Shown here: positions 54,361 to 63,991 of the stretch, in pieces
Layout: each line of letters opens with the position of its first letter
Numbering within the stretch: position 1 is the stretch's first letter
Source: Oscillospiraceae bacterium
Lineage (GTDB): Bacteria; Bacillota; Clostridia; UBA1212; SIG427
DNA: 64,000 bases
Assembly (NCBI GenBank): GCA_015069135.1
Contig: SVJE01000004.1
Location: 1-64,000 of the forward strand
Direction: 5' to 3'
The notes under the pieces: generated by a model
Seen by the model: only the letters and a program-made list of their open reading frames with translations
What the model was told of the DNA's origin: nothing
Databases searched by the model: none
Program-made: the position numbers and the translations under genes

Positions 54361-55089
54361 TTACTCCTCTATCTCAGGCCACAAGCCTCTTTTTACCGCT
54401 CCAAAAAGGTTAGTCTGTAAATCTCTGTTATCTTTACTTAAAGTCCTGATAAGCTCTTTGATTTCAGCCCTTTTACTGGTTTTGTCCATAGGACAAGGGT
54501 TATGTACCACCGGAAGGTTTGCAGCTTCCTGATACTGCTTTATGAAAGTTTCTTCTACATAGATAAAGGGCCTTATTACACTTACCTGAGCTCTGTCCAG
54601 CCATGTTTTAGGCGGGAAACAATAGTATCTTCCCTCGTAGAAAAGCGCCAACAAAGAAGTTTCTATAATATCTTCGTGATGATGTCCCAAAGCCACCACA
54701 TTGCACCCCATTTCTCTTGCAGCGTCATTTAAAGCTCCACGGCGCATATTTGCACACAAAGCACATGGGTTAGATTCCTTTCTGATGTCAAAAAGGATTT
54801 CGGCAATCTGAGAATGAATAATTTTATATGGAACATTGAGTTTGTCGCAAAGAGCCTGTACTTCGGAATAGTCTGTTCCCGGGAAACCTAAGGATACAGT
54901 AACTGCAGACAGCTTAAATTTCTTTGGGTAAAATATTCTTAAATTAGCTAATGCACATAACAATGCAAGGCTGTCCTTTCCACCGGACAGCCCTACACAG
55001 ACATGATCGCCTTCTTGTATTAAATCATAATCCTGGACGGCTTTTCTGGTATAACTCAGAATCCGTCTCATAAGATCTTTTTCTTTCAT
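54361..55089 (-). CDS. PP-loop ATPase, TtcA-like tRNA 2-thiolation protein
   Basis: The protein has 242 residues. The PP-loop is GLSGGKDSLALL; then CALCANMRRGALNDAAREMGCNVVALGHH carries the CxxC and the cluster-binding region of the TtcA/TtuA group. Such enzymes adenylate a tRNA base and replace oxygen by sulphur. TtcA makes 2-thiocytidine 32 in other bacteria, but many clostridial homologues are of unknown target. It ends 5 bases from the convergent unknown gene. Confidence 0.85.
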   Translation of the reverse strand: MKEKDLMRRILSYTRKAVQDYDLIQEGDHVCVGLSGGKDSLALLCALANLRIFYPKKFKLSAVTVSLGFPGTDYSEVQALCDKLNVPYKIIHSQIAEILFDIRKESNPCALCANMRRGALNDAAREMGCNVVALGHHHEDIIETSLLALFYEGRYYCFPPKTWLDRAQVSVIRPFIYVEETFIKQYQEAANLPVVHNPCPMDKTSKRAEIKELIRTLSKDNRDLQTNLFGAVKRGLWPEIEE

Positions 55090-55100
55090 AGAACTCCTTA

Positions 55101-56264
55101 CTATTTAGCAGGTGCTACAGTTGCTGTAGGAGCCGGAGTTGGTACAGGAGTTGGAGTTGGGTAAACAACTTCCTTTCCATCCTGGTCAAGCCAGATTGTG
55201 TTGTCTACCAACCAATCAATGGTCTTGTTGTATAAAAGATACCACTCAAAATATTCAACTCCGCCGGCATCTTCAATAAACTCATCTTCAGACTCATAAC
55301 TGTAGTCTTTATAGGATGAAGAGAGTTCCTTGATTTCCCCTGCAGAAACAGTAATGTTTTCAGCTTTTGCAACAGCAGCGAGAACCAATTCGATTCTTAC
55401 CTGATCTTCTGCGTACTTATTGTAGAATTCATCAACAGTCTTAACATTCATATCTGTATACTCATTAATGAAGTCAACCATAGAACCTGAGAACATTCCG
55501 TAAGATGTATACTGAGTATATGTGCTTTCAAAAGACTCCTTAACAGAATCAAAGTTTCTCTTGATTTCTTCTTCAGGATAATCTTTAAGTTCACTTGTTT
55601 CAAGAATTGTAGAGATGATAGAGTCTTTATTCTGAGCAGACTCATACTGCATTTTCTGCTTTTCAATCTCAGTCTTTGCAGCTGCTTTAAGATCAGCAAC
55701 AGTTGGGTATTCAGCTTTATGTGAAGTTAAGAAGGCATCACTGAGTTCGCCTTTAACTTCCTTCTTAACAGCATTCATTGTAATTTTGAATACTGCAGCT
55801 TTACCGTTAAGGCTTTCTGTACCATAGTCCTCAGGGAAAGTAACATTGATATCTTTCACTTCGCCGGCCTTCATACCTACAATACCATCTTCAAATCCCT
55901 CAATATATCCACCTGAACCTAAAACAAATTCCTGATTGGAAGCAGTACCACCTTCGAAAGCAACACCATCTATAGTTCCTGCAAAGTTAATATTAACTGT
56001 GTCCTTCTTTTCAGCAGCCTTATCAACAGCTTCTGTAAAAACAGTGTTTTCTATATAGTTGTTACAGTACTTATCAATTTCTTCAGCTGTAGCAACTGTT
56101 GAATAAAGAGTGATTTTTAAGTTTTTATAATCTCCCAGCTCAAAGTATGGAGAAAGGTCATAGTCATAATAGTTATAGTCTGCTTTACCATCTTTGCCGT
56201 TACATGCAGATGCTGTAACCAATAAAATTAAGCATAATAAAAGGGCTAAAATTCTTTTTTTCAT
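55101..56264 (-). CDS. Trigger-factor-like lipoprotein (FKBP-type PPIase)
   Basis: The protein has 387 residues. A lipoprotein signal ends in VTASAC (Cys about 21); residues about 85-170 form an FKBP-type domain (DTVNINFAGTIDGVAFEGG, EDGIVGMKAGE), followed by a trigger-factor C-terminal helical arm (about 175-350) and a Pro/Thr-rich tail PTPTPVPTPAPTAT. The ribosome-binding domain is replaced by the lipid anchor, so it probably folds secreted proteins outside the membrane, like a PrsA substitute. It starts 12 bases upstream of the TtcA-like gene. Confidence 0.85.
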   Translation of the reverse strand: MKKRILALLLCLILLVTASACNGKDGKADYNYYDYDLSPYFELGDYKNLKITLYSTVATAEEIDKYCNNYIENTVFTEAVDKAAEKKDTVNINFAGTIDGVAFEGGTASNQEFVLGSGGYIEGFEDGIVGMKAGEVKDINVTFPEDYGTESLNGKAAVFKITMNAVKKEVKGELSDAFLTSHKAEYPTVADLKAAAKTEIEKQKMQYESAQNKDSIISTILETSELKDYPEEEIKRNFDSVKESFESTYTQYTSYGMFSGSMVDFINEYTDMNVKTVDEFYNKYAEDQVRIELVLAAVAKAENITVSAGEIKELSSSYKDYSYESEDEFIEDAGGVEYFEWYLLYNKTIDWLVDNTIWLDQDGKEVVYPTPTPVPTPAPTATVAPAK

Positions 56265-56416
56265 TATATTCCACCTCTGTGAGTTTTTTGCTTATACCCT
56301 GCAAGCATATGTACATAATAATACACTAAAAATCAATTAACTGCAACTTATATCCATTGCTTGTGGCACTTTTTTATGTTAACATAAAACCACATTCAAC
56401 CTTAAGGAGCATGATT

Positions 56417-57838
56417 ATGAAAAATTATATTGAATATTTTTCAAAGATGGATAATGTAAGTTCCGGCTACAAGCTGGAAGTCCAGAATTTTTTCAGAGAA
56501 AATGTACCTGTTTTTCGTTGCTCTGATAAGCAATTGGAGCTTATATACTACTTCAGATGGTGGACATTTTACAAACATCTGAAATCAACTCCCTATGGTA
56601 CATTTATCACAGAGTTTCTGCCTGATGTATGCTGGGCAGGACCATACAACAGTATAAATCTCCCTGCGGGCATACACATTATGGAAAGCCGCTGGCTGAG
56701 AAATCCAAAGTTCGCAGAAGACAATTTGCGTTTCTGGTATAGCGGAGAACCTCATCTCAGGGCATATACAACATGGCTTGAGTATGCGGCATTGCAGTTT
56801 GTAAAACTTACCGGGAAAGATGACGTTGTAAAAGAGTTATTGCCTGACATGATTGTAAATTATGCTTGCTGGGAAGATTCAGTAGGGCAGTTTGCAGGTC
56901 TTCGTGAAAACGGACTTTTTGAAGCTATTGATGACAGGGAAGGCACAGAGCTTTCTATAAGCGGTAATGGATACAGAGTACAGATAAACAGTGCCATGTA
57001 TGGAAACTGTATGGCATTGGCAGAGCTGTGCCCTGAAGGCGCTGACAAAGACATGTACCTTGCAAAAGCAATGAAACTTCGTGGCAATATTCTTACAAAG
57101 CTGTGGAATGAAGATGAAGAGTTCTTCCAGTTGTTAAGAACAGACGGTAAAATGGCAGGTGTCCGTGAGCTCCAGGGATATACTCCGTGGTACTTTATGG
57201 AGGAGATTCCGGAAGAATTTGAAAAAGCATGGAAGTATATTACCGATGAAAAACATTTCAAGGCAAAATACGGCTATACTTATGCCGAGCAGAGTCATGA
57301 AAAGTTCCAAATTTCATATGAGGGTCATCCTTGTAAGTGGGACGGACCTTCATGGCCTATGGCCAACAGCTGTACACTTACAGCTATGGCTAATTTATTA
57401 CATAGCCATAAAGATAAGGGTACAGAGAGCAAATACATATCTGAAAAAGATTTTTGTGAAGGACTTAAAAATTACGCTCACTGTCAGATGATAGAAATAG
57501 ACGGACAGTTAAGACCATGGATTGACGAAGTACAGAATCCTTTTACAGGAGACTGGATTTCAAGAACAATGCTTCGTGACATGGGAGCTCCTGACTGGGA
57601 AAGAGGTAAGGACTACAACCATTCATCTTATTGTGACCTTATTATCTCAGGTCTGGTAGGCTTAAGAGTAGATGAAAATGGCTACAAGGTAGAGCCTCTT
57701 TGCAAAGACAGTCTTGATTGGTTTACATTGGATGGAGTTATCGTCAAGGGCAGAAGTCTTTCTATTTCATGGACAAATGAAATGGAGAAGCCTTCCGTTA
57801 AAGAGTTTGATGTTCCAAGGTTTGATTTATTCATGTAG
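56417..57838 (+). CDS. MGH1-like / GH63-type alpha-glycosidase
   Basis: The protein has 473 residues. YYFRWWTFYKHLKSTPYG, the WAGPYNSINLPAGIH stretch, CKWDGPSWPMANS and SSYCDLIISGLVGL mark the (alpha/alpha)6 domain of GH63-like glycosidases of the mannosylglycerate-hydrolase-like clan. No signal peptide: cytosolic. The start at 56417 is eight bases after AAGGAGC; another in-frame ATG is six bases upstream. Monocistronic with a downstream terminator. Substrate not predictable. Confidence 0.8.
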   Translation: MKNYIEYFSKMDNVSSGYKLEVQNFFRENVPVFRCSDKQLELIYYFRWWTFYKHLKSTPYGTFITEFLPDVCWAGPYNSINLPAGIHIMESRWLRNPKFAEDNLRFWYSGEPHLRAYTTWLEYAALQFVKLTGKDDVVKELLPDMIVNYACWEDSVGQFAGLRENGLFEAIDDREGTELSISGNGYRVQINSAMYGNCMALAELCPEGADKDMYLAKAMKLRGNILTKLWNEDEEFFQLLRTDGKMAGVRELQGYTPWYFMEEIPEEFEKAWKYITDEKHFKAKYGYTYAEQSHEKFQISYEGHPCKWDGPSWPMANSCTLTAMANLLHSHKDKGTESKYISEKDFCEGLKNYAHCQMIEIDGQLRPWIDEVQNPFTGDWISRTMLRDMGAPDWERGKDYNHSSYCDLIISGLVGLRVDENGYKVEPLCKDSLDWFTLDGVIVKGRSLSISWTNEMEKPSVKEFDVPRFDLFM

Positions 57839-57860
57839 AATAAACACTGTATTTTTTAAT

Positions 57861-57905
57861 TAAAAAGAGGATGACTCAAATTTCTGAGCCATCCTCTTTT
57901 ATTAT
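57861..57905. terminator. Bidirectional terminator
   Basis: AAAGAGGATG and CATCCTCTTT form the stem with GACTCAAATTTCTGAGC in the loop, T and A runs on either side, between the glycosidase and the convergent alcohol dehydrogenase. Confidence 0.88.
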
Positions 57906-57917
57906 TAACGCAAATTA

Positions 57918-59054
57918 TTACCCTCTGTCGTAGCACTCCATCATAAGATCATACATCTCGTCAATAGTAGCTACTTTTGGATTGTTTTTGTAGTCACCTA
58001 ATACCTGACCGCAGTCTGCAATAGCTCTTATATCTTCTTTAGAAACATTCAATGACTTAAAATCAATGTAAAGGTCGATTTTCTTAAGGAAGTTATCAAT
58101 AGCTGTGCAAGGGTCAACGGAAGAATCAAGTATTGCTCCAACTTTGTCAAACTTTTCTTTAGCTGATTCATAAGTATATCTTGTGAAAGCTGGATAGAAA
58201 GCAGCTAATGCCTGGCCGTGGGATACATGAGGACAATGTCCGCCAACCTGCATACCAAGACCATGAGGGAGAGTAACGCCACCGGATGCAATGGCAAGAC
58301 CACCTAATGTATCTGCCCAGGACATTTTGGCTCTTGCTTCCATGTCTGAACCATCTCTATATGCTCTTGGCAAATATTCAGCAATAGCTCTTATTCCTTC
58401 TAAAGCCAAAGCTTCAACCATAGGGTTGGTACCTACAGAAAGATATGCTTCAAAGTTATGGCAGAATGCGTCAAAACCTGTTTGAGCTGTTACCTGTGGT
58501 GGTAATGTAGCTGTAAGCTCAGGGTCTACGATTGCTACCTTTGGCATAATGTTCATGTGCCAGATTGCAGATTTATCAAGATTTTCTGTTTTAGTAATAA
58601 CTGAGCAAGGTGTAGTCTGTGAACCTGTACCTGCAGTCGTTCCTATAGCAATTATAGGAAGTGTTTTTTCTGTAGGACCATCTGTATAGTGAAGATAATC
58701 CCAAGCAGAACCTGGATGTGTAGCTTCTACAGCAATAGCCTTTGCAGTATCAATGGAAGAGCCTCCACCAAGACCGATAACAACTTCCGCGCCGAATTCT
58801 TTTGCCATATCAGCACCCTTAGTAACTTCTTTAGTAGTAGGGTTAGGAATAACACCATCAAAGTGAACATAGGATATACCTGCAACATCCAAAGAGTCAG
58901 TAACCTTCTTAAAAGTATCACCAACTTTAGGAAGTCTGGAACCGGTAACGATAATAGCCTTTTTACCAAATTTTGCGGCATACTGTCCAACGTTAGAAAC
59001 AACACCTGCACCAAAAACAATCTCAGTTGGTGCTAAGTAATTAAATGATTTCAT
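57918..59054 (-). CDS. Iron-containing alcohol dehydrogenase
   Basis: The protein has 378 residues. GGGSSIDTAKAIAV binds the nucleotide; metal-ligand histidines lie in FDAFCHNFEAYLS, GVTLPHGLGM and GGHCPHVSHG. It reduces aldehydes or ketones with NAD(P)H. It follows the zinc-type alcohol dehydrogenase gene after 4 bases, so both are cotranscribed and perhaps act on the same polyol or butanol-type substrate. Confidence 0.92.
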   Translation of the reverse strand: MKSFNYLAPTEIVFGAGVVSNVGQYAAKFGKKAIIVTGSRLPKVGDTFKKVTDSLDVAGISYVHFDGVIPNPTTKEVTKGADMAKEFGAEVVIGLGGGSSIDTAKAIAVEATHPGSAWDYLHYTDGPTEKTLPIIAIGTTAGTGSQTTPCSVITKTENLDKSAIWHMNIMPKVAIVDPELTATLPPQVTAQTGFDAFCHNFEAYLSVGTNPMVEALALEGIRAIAEYLPRAYRDGSDMEARAKMSWADTLGGLAIASGGVTLPHGLGMQVGGHCPHVSHGQALAAFYPAFTRYTYESAKEKFDKVGAILDSSVDPCTAIDNFLKKIDLYIDFKSLNVSKEDIRAIADCGQVLGDYKNNPKVATIDEMYDLMMECYDRG

Positions 59055-59058
59055 TATA

Positions 59059-60087
59059 TTAGTCCTCCTTGTCCATAACTATAATAACCTTCATTGCCTT
59101 GTCTTTTTGCTGGTCAATAAGGTCATAAGCCTTTTTGTATTCATCAAAATCAATGTGGTCAGTAATTAAAGGATCAAACGCAATCTTACCTTCGCCCACC
59201 AACTCAATTGCTTTAATGTAATCTTCTTCTCTGTACATAGCTGTACCGATTAAACGAAGTTCATGGTCCTGGACAAAGCCCATGTTAATTGTGCCGAGAT
59301 CTCCGAATACACCAACTACTACAATGTCGCTGCCTTTTCTTGCATATGTAATAGCCTGATCCATTGTTGGGTTAATCCCTACGCACTCAAATATTACATC
59401 TGCACCGTCTTTACCAAAGAAATTAAATATTTCATCACGAAGATTCTGCTCAGCCGGGTTAACTGTAGAGATACCGCATTTTATCGCTGTTTCAAGTCTG
59501 TAAGCAGAAAGCTCGGAAATCATAACTTTTTCAGCACCCATGGCATTAGCTGTCTGAGCAACTAAGTTTCCAATAGGGCCACCGCCTAAAACGAGGACCT
59601 TTTTACCGGCAACATCGCCATAACGTCTTATAGCGTGAACGGCTACAGCCAAAGGCTCAATCATAGCACCATGATCCCAGCTCATATCATCGGGAAGTTT
59701 AAGTGCTTTTGCAGCTTCTGTTACAAAGTAGTCACTGGCCATACCTGTAGTCTGGAAGCCCATAACTTTAAGAACTTCGCAGTCGTTGTACATACCATGG
59801 GTGCAGGGATAACATTCACCACACACAACCTGAGGCTGAATTGTTACTTTATCTCCAACCTTGACGTTGGTTACATTCTTACCGGTTTCAACTACCAAAG
59901 CTGAAACTTCGTGTCCCTGAACTACCGGGTAGCTTGTATATGGGTGCTTACCGTGATTTACGTGAATATCTGAACCGCAAACGCCGATTCTTTTCATTTT
60001 TACTTTAATCTGGTCATCACCAACCTGAGGCACAGGCACATCTCTGTACTCAATGACTCCGGGACTTGTCATAATAGCTTGTTTCAT
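59059..60087 (-). CDS. Zinc-dependent alcohol dehydrogenase (polyol type)
   Basis: The protein has 342 residues. Catalytic zinc ligands lie in GVCGSDIHVNHGKHP and GHEVSA; structural zinc cysteines are CGECYPCTHGMYNDC; the nucleotide loop is VLGGGPIGNLVAQ. The medium-chain fold resembles sorbitol/threonine dehydrogenases. First gene of a pair with the iron-containing alcohol dehydrogenase. It lies 24 bases downstream of upp on the same strand. Confidence 0.92.
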   Translation of the reverse strand: MKQAIMTSPGVIEYRDVPVPQVGDDQIKVKMKRIGVCGSDIHVNHGKHPYTSYPVVQGHEVSALVVETGKNVTNVKVGDKVTIQPQVVCGECYPCTHGMYNDCEVLKVMGFQTTGMASDYFVTEAAKALKLPDDMSWDHGAMIEPLAVAVHAIRRYGDVAGKKVLVLGGGPIGNLVAQTANAMGAEKVMISELSAYRLETAIKCGISTVNPAEQNLRDEIFNFFGKDGADVIFECVGINPTMDQAITYARKGSDIVVVGVFGDLGTINMGFVQDHELRLIGTAMYREEDYIKAIELVGEGKIAFDPLITDHIDFDEYKKAYDLIDQQKDKAMKVIIVMDKED

Positions 60088-60111
60088 CTTTTTATTCCTT
60101 TCGGTAAAATA

Positions 60112-60744
60112 TTATTTTGTTCCGAATATTCTGTCTCCGGCATCTCCAAGACCCGGTACAATATATCCGTTTTCATTGAGCTTTTCATCCAGGCATCCGC
60201 AATAGATCGGAATATCAGGATAAGCGTTGCTAAGTTTTTCCACACCTTCAGGAGCTGCAATTATGGACATGAACTTAATGTTATTGCATCCTCTTTGTTT
60301 TAAGAAGTTAATAGCAGCTACAGCACTACCGCCGGTTGCCAGCATTGGGTCAAGTACAAGAACCAGTCTCTGGTCAATATCTTCAGGAAGTTTGCAGTAG
60401 TATTCCTGAGGTTCTAAAGTTTCTTCGTCTCTGTAAAGTCCTATGTGACCTACTTTTGCATAAGGTACCAAAGCTAAAATGCCGTTCACCATACCAAGGC
60501 CCGCTCTTAAAATAGGGACGATAGCAAGCTTTTTACCGGCTAACATTTTTACGGTTGTTTCCGTAATAGGGGTTTTAACTTTAACATCTTCTAAAGGAAG
60601 ATCTCTCATTGCTTCAAAGCCCATAAGCATTGCAATTTCTTCAATTAACTCTCGGAATTGCTTACTTCCGGTATTTTCATCTCTTAAAATAGATATTTTG
60701 TGTGTGATAAGAGGATGATCAAATATAGTTACATTTTTGTTCAT
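60112..60744 (-). CDS. upp: Uracil phosphoribosyltransferase
   Basis: The protein has 210 residues. [18 protein letters not shown] is the PRPP-binding loop, and the C-terminus [13 protein letters not shown] binds uracil. It turns uracil into UMP. The start at 60744 gives the [17 protein letters not shown] opening; an upstream in-frame ATG adds ten residues without support. Divergent from the uracil permease gene, which supplies its substrate. Confidence 0.96.
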   Translation of the reverse strand: MNKNVTIFDHPLITHKISILRDENTGSKQFRELIEEIAMLMGFEAMRDLPLEDVKVKTPITETTVKMLAGKKLAIVPILRAGLGMVNGILALVPYAKVGHIGLYRDEETLEPQEYYCKLPEDIDQRLVLVLDPMLATGGSAVAAINFLKQRGCNNIKFMSIIAAPEGVEKLSNAYPDIPIYCGCLDEKLNENGYIVPGLGDAGDRIFGTK

Positions 60745-60926
60745 GCTGATATTCCTTCTTTCTGTATTATACAATATATTCTGCTCTTATTTATAGATAA
60801 AATTATACTAGAGTGTAGTAGGAAAAACAAGTATTTTACATTTACAAATTTTCTTTTACGTGATAAACTAAACAAGATAAAGTTCTGAAAAAAAGAATAC
60901 AATTTTGAGATTTGGAGGAAGTTTTT

Positions 60927-62306
60927 ATGAAGCTAATTTATGACGTTCATGACAAACCAAAGTTTGGACAAATGATTATCTTTGCTATCCAGCAGTTGTT
61001 GGCAATTATGGCTGCTACTTTGGTAGTTCCTGTAATTATCAATGGTAATGCAGGTCTTACAGGTGCAGATGCTATGAGTACAGCAGCAGCTCTGTTTGGT
61101 GCAGGTGTAGGTACATTGGTTTATGTTTTGTTCACAAGAGCAAAAAGCCCGGTGTTCTTAGGTTCATCCTTTGCTTTCATCGGCTCAATGACAGCAGCCT
61201 TTGCAGGTGCTACTACAGCAGCTTTAGGTTACGCAGGTATCATTATCGGTGCTGTTCTGGCAGGTTTAGTTTATGTTGTAATTGCAGTAATTGTTAAGTT
61301 TGCCGGCGTTGGCTGGATTAATAAGTTGATGCCTGCAGTTGTTATCGGACCTACAGTTGCAATTATCGGTCTTTCTTTAGCAGGTAATGCAGTAGGCGAT
61401 TTAACAAAGGGTACCCCAACAGCAAGCCCTTATGTTGCACTTGTTTGTGGTCTTGTTACTTTAATCGTTGTTGTTGTATGTTCTACATATGGTAAGAAAA
61501 TGGCTAAGTTGATACCATTTATTATAGGTATTCTTTCCGGTTATGCCGTAGCTGCAATATTTACTGTAATTGGTAATATAGCAGGTATTGATGCTCTTAA
61601 AGTTATCGATTTCACTCCTATTACAGCTTTGTTTGCTGACGGAGTTGGCGTGAATACATTCTTTACTTTGCCTCAGTTTACATTCTTAAAAGCTTTTGGC
61701 GGATTTAAAGAAATTTCAGGCGGATATATCGGAACAGTGGCTATGGCTTATGTTCCTGTTGCTTTTGTTGTGTTTGCTGAGCACATTGCTGACCACAAAA
61801 ATCTTTCCACAATTATTAATAAAGACTTGTTGAATGAACCTGGTCTCCACAGAACATTGTTAGGTGATGGTGTTGGTTCTATGGCAGGTGCATTCTTTGG
61901 CGGATGTCCTAACACTACTTACGGTGAGTCTGTTGGTTGTGTGGCTATTACAAGAAATGCTTCTGTTGCTACAATTATTACAGCTGCTATCGGTGCAATC
62001 CTTATTGCATTCTTAGCTCCTTTTGTGGCTTTTGTAAACACAATTCCTTCATGCGTAATGGGTGGTGTTTGTATGACTCTTTACGGATTCATTGCTGTTT
62101 CCGGTTTGAAGATGATTAAAACAGTTAATCTTGAAGAAAACAGAAATCTGTTTGTTGTATCTGTAATCCTTATTGCAGGTATCGGTGGTCTGACACTTAC
62201 ATTTGGTCAGATTACAATTACTTCTATTGCTTGTGCTTTGATTCTCGGTATTATCGTAAATCTTATCCTCGGCAAAGCTAAGAAAGAAGACTCTTCAGAA
62301 GAATAA
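60927..62306 (+). CDS. uraA: Uracil permease (NCS2 family)
   Basis: The protein has 459 residues with 14 membrane segments. AEHIADHKNLSTII and GGCPNTTYGESVG are the substrate-binding loops of uracil-type NCS2 transporters. It takes up uracil by proton symport. It starts after GGAGGAAG and diverges from upp; the 182-bp shared gap shows no pyrimidine attenuator that I recognise. Confidence 0.95.
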   Translation: MKLIYDVHDKPKFGQMIIFAIQQLLAIMAATLVVPVIINGNAGLTGADAMSTAAALFGAGVGTLVYVLFTRAKSPVFLGSSFAFIGSMTAAFAGATTAALGYAGIIIGAVLAGLVYVVIAVIVKFAGVGWINKLMPAVVIGPTVAIIGLSLAGNAVGDLTKGTPTASPYVALVCGLVTLIVVVVCSTYGKKMAKLIPFIIGILSGYAVAAIFTVIGNIAGIDALKVIDFTPITALFADGVGVNTFFTLPQFTFLKAFGGFKEISGGYIGTVAMAYVPVAFVVFAEHIADHKNLSTIINKDLLNEPGLHRTLLGDGVGSMAGAFFGGCPNTTYGESVGCVAITRNASVATIITAAIGAILIAFLAPFVAFVNTIPSCVMGGVCMTLYGFIAVSGLKMIKTVNLEENRNLFVVSVILIAGIGGLTLTFGQITITSIACALILGIIVNLILGKAKKEDSSEE

Positions 62307-62322
62307 TCTACACTACAAGCAG

Positions 62323-62355
62323 AGAAGCCGACCAAAAAGGTCGGCTTCTTTTTTG
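62323..62355 (+). terminator. Terminator after the uracil permease gene
   Basis: AGAAGCCGACC and GGTCGGCTTCT form an 11-bp stem, followed by a T run. Confidence 0.92.
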
Positions 62356-62386
62356 TTCTCTTATAATGTAAAAAATAAGTGTTTAA

Positions 62387-63301
62387 TTACTCTCCTTCTA
62401 AAACAGCCAGCATCAGTATACCAACAATGATAATTCCTATAAACAAATACTGTTTCTTTGTAAGTTTTTCTTTTAAGAAAACTCTTGAGAGCAACAATGA
62501 AACAACACATACAGAAGAGAGAATAGGAGCTGCAATGGCACCGTTTCCGCTCATAGCATATACATAAGTAAGCTGTCCTGCTGTTTCACAAACAGCAGCT
62601 AAAATTTTATCTTTCTGCTTTGGTAATTCAAATTTAACACCTTTACACTTCATGAAAATGAATAATATAATTCCGCAAATTGCAAATGTAAGTTCATAGG
62701 AAACATTAGCCACCAATTCAATATTATCCTCTGTTATACCCACCAAAGGACTTGTTTCGATGTTATCAAGATAGAATATATCAAGAAAACTTCCCAGCGC
62801 ATCAATAATTGCATAACAGAAAGGCATCAGAAAGGCAAAGAAAGCTAACTTTTTACCAAGCTTCTGTTTTCTGTTTACTTCACCGCTACGTTCTGTGTAA
62901 GTTACACCTATAATACCAGCCACGATTATAGCGATCGCAATCCATACAGGAAGAGAAATTTTATCGCCTAAAAAGATTACACACAAAACAGAACACATTG
63001 CCCCGGCTGTGTTTTCTATAGGGTCTGCTAAAGATTCCTCTATAAATCTGATTCCAAAGAATGAACATGCCATTGATAATATGTAACACAATGAAACCGG
63101 TAAGTATTTAATAAGGTTTATAGGGTCATAGTTAATATCAGCAGTTAACAGTGTGAACACTGCATGAATTCCCATTACTGCACCAACTAAAATACATACT
63201 CTTAAATGATCATACTTTCTGTCTTCATGTGAGCCTTTTTTATAGAAAAGCTCTGCTGCGCCCCACAACAATGTTGTTGCAAGAGTAAAAACCAGCCACA
63301 T
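62387..63301 (-). CDS. EamA/DMT-family transporter
   Basis: The protein has 304 residues with about ten membrane segments. The opening LATTLLWGAAELFYKKG and a later SVCVVSLLLSRVFLKEKLTKKQYLFIGI mark the DMT family. Single gene. Distinct from the EamA gene at 10260. Substrate unknown. Confidence 0.87.
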   Translation of the reverse strand: MWLVFTLATTLLWGAAELFYKKGSHEDRKYDHLRVCILVGAVMGIHAVFTLLTADINYDPINLIKYLPVSLCYILSMACSFFGIRFIEESLADPIENTAGAMCSVLCVIFLGDKISLPVWIAIAIIVAGIIGVTYTERSGEVNRKQKLGKKLAFFAFLMPFCYAIIDALGSFLDIFYLDNIETSPLVGITEDNIELVANVSYELTFAICGIILFIFMKCKGVKFELPKQKDKILAAVCETAGQLTYVYAMSGNGAIAAPILSSVCVVSLLLSRVFLKEKLTKKQYLFIGIIIVGILMLAVLEGE

Positions 63302-63393
63302 AAAATACCTCCTGTTACAAATGATGGTTGCTATGAATATGTTTTCTACCTTTTATATCATAAAATTATAATTATTTCAAATAAATTTAAGTA

Positions 63394-63427
63394 TAAAAAA
63401 CAGACACAGCAGAATAAACTGCTGTGC
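63394..63427 (-). terminator. Terminator after hpf
   Basis: On the minus strand CACAGCAG pairs with CTGCTGTG around TTTATT, followed by a T run. Confidence 0.88.
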
Positions 63428-63448
63428 CCATCTGTTGTATTGTAAAAT

Positions 63449-63991
63449 TTATCCGAGAGGTTCTATCAAACCATAATCACCGTCATTTCTAACATATACC
63501 ACACAGGTTGAATTGGTTTCGGAATTCATGAACATATAAAAATTGTGTCCCAGCATATTCATATTGAGAATTGCTTCCTGTACGGTCATCGGTTTCAACT
63601 CATATCTTTTGGTTCTGACAATTGAGTACTCATCTGGTTCTTCTTCATAAGCAATTGTTGAAAGAGGTGGCTCCGGTGTCTGGTGCTTATTTCTTGCCAA
63701 CTTTGTTTTACATTTTGTAATCTGACGTTCCATGATATCCATACCTTTGTCCAAAGCAGCAATTATACCATCTTTGTCAGATACTTCTGCTCTTAACTGA
63801 TAGCCACAGTAGGGCAGTGTAAGCTCTACTTTTTCTTTCAGTTTCTTCTGATCCGTAAGACGCACATAGAAAGTTGCATCTTCATCCTTACCGGAAAAGT
63901 ACTTGTCAAATCTTCTGTGAATTTTGCTCTCCATGCTTTCGAGAGTTTTATCAGAGATCTTGAATTCCTTTGCGTTAAACTTAACTAACAT
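63449..63991 (-). CDS. hpf: Ribosome hibernation promoting factor, long form
   Basis: The protein has 180 residues. An N-terminal HPF/YfiA domain (about 1-100) that occupies the ribosomal mRNA channel is followed by a linker and the C-terminal dimerisation domain (VRTKRYELKPMTVQEAILNMNMLGHNFYMF), which joins two ribosomes into 100S particles. The start codon lies nine bases from the window edge; the ribosome site is mostly outside. Confidence 0.95.
   Translation of the reverse strand: MLVKFNAKEFKISDKTLESMESKIHRRFDKYFSGKDEDATFYVRLTDQKKLKEKVELTLPYCGYQLRAEVSDKDGIIAALDKGMDIMERQITKCKTKLARNKHQTPEPPLSTIAYEEEPDEYSIVRTKRYELKPMTVQEAILNMNMLGHNFYMFMNSETNSTCVVYVRNDGDYGLIEPLG

Noticed and set aside
60745..60926. 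PyrR-type attenuator between upp and the uracil permease gene
   Set aside because: I see no antiterminator/terminator pair or PyrR binding loop in this gap.
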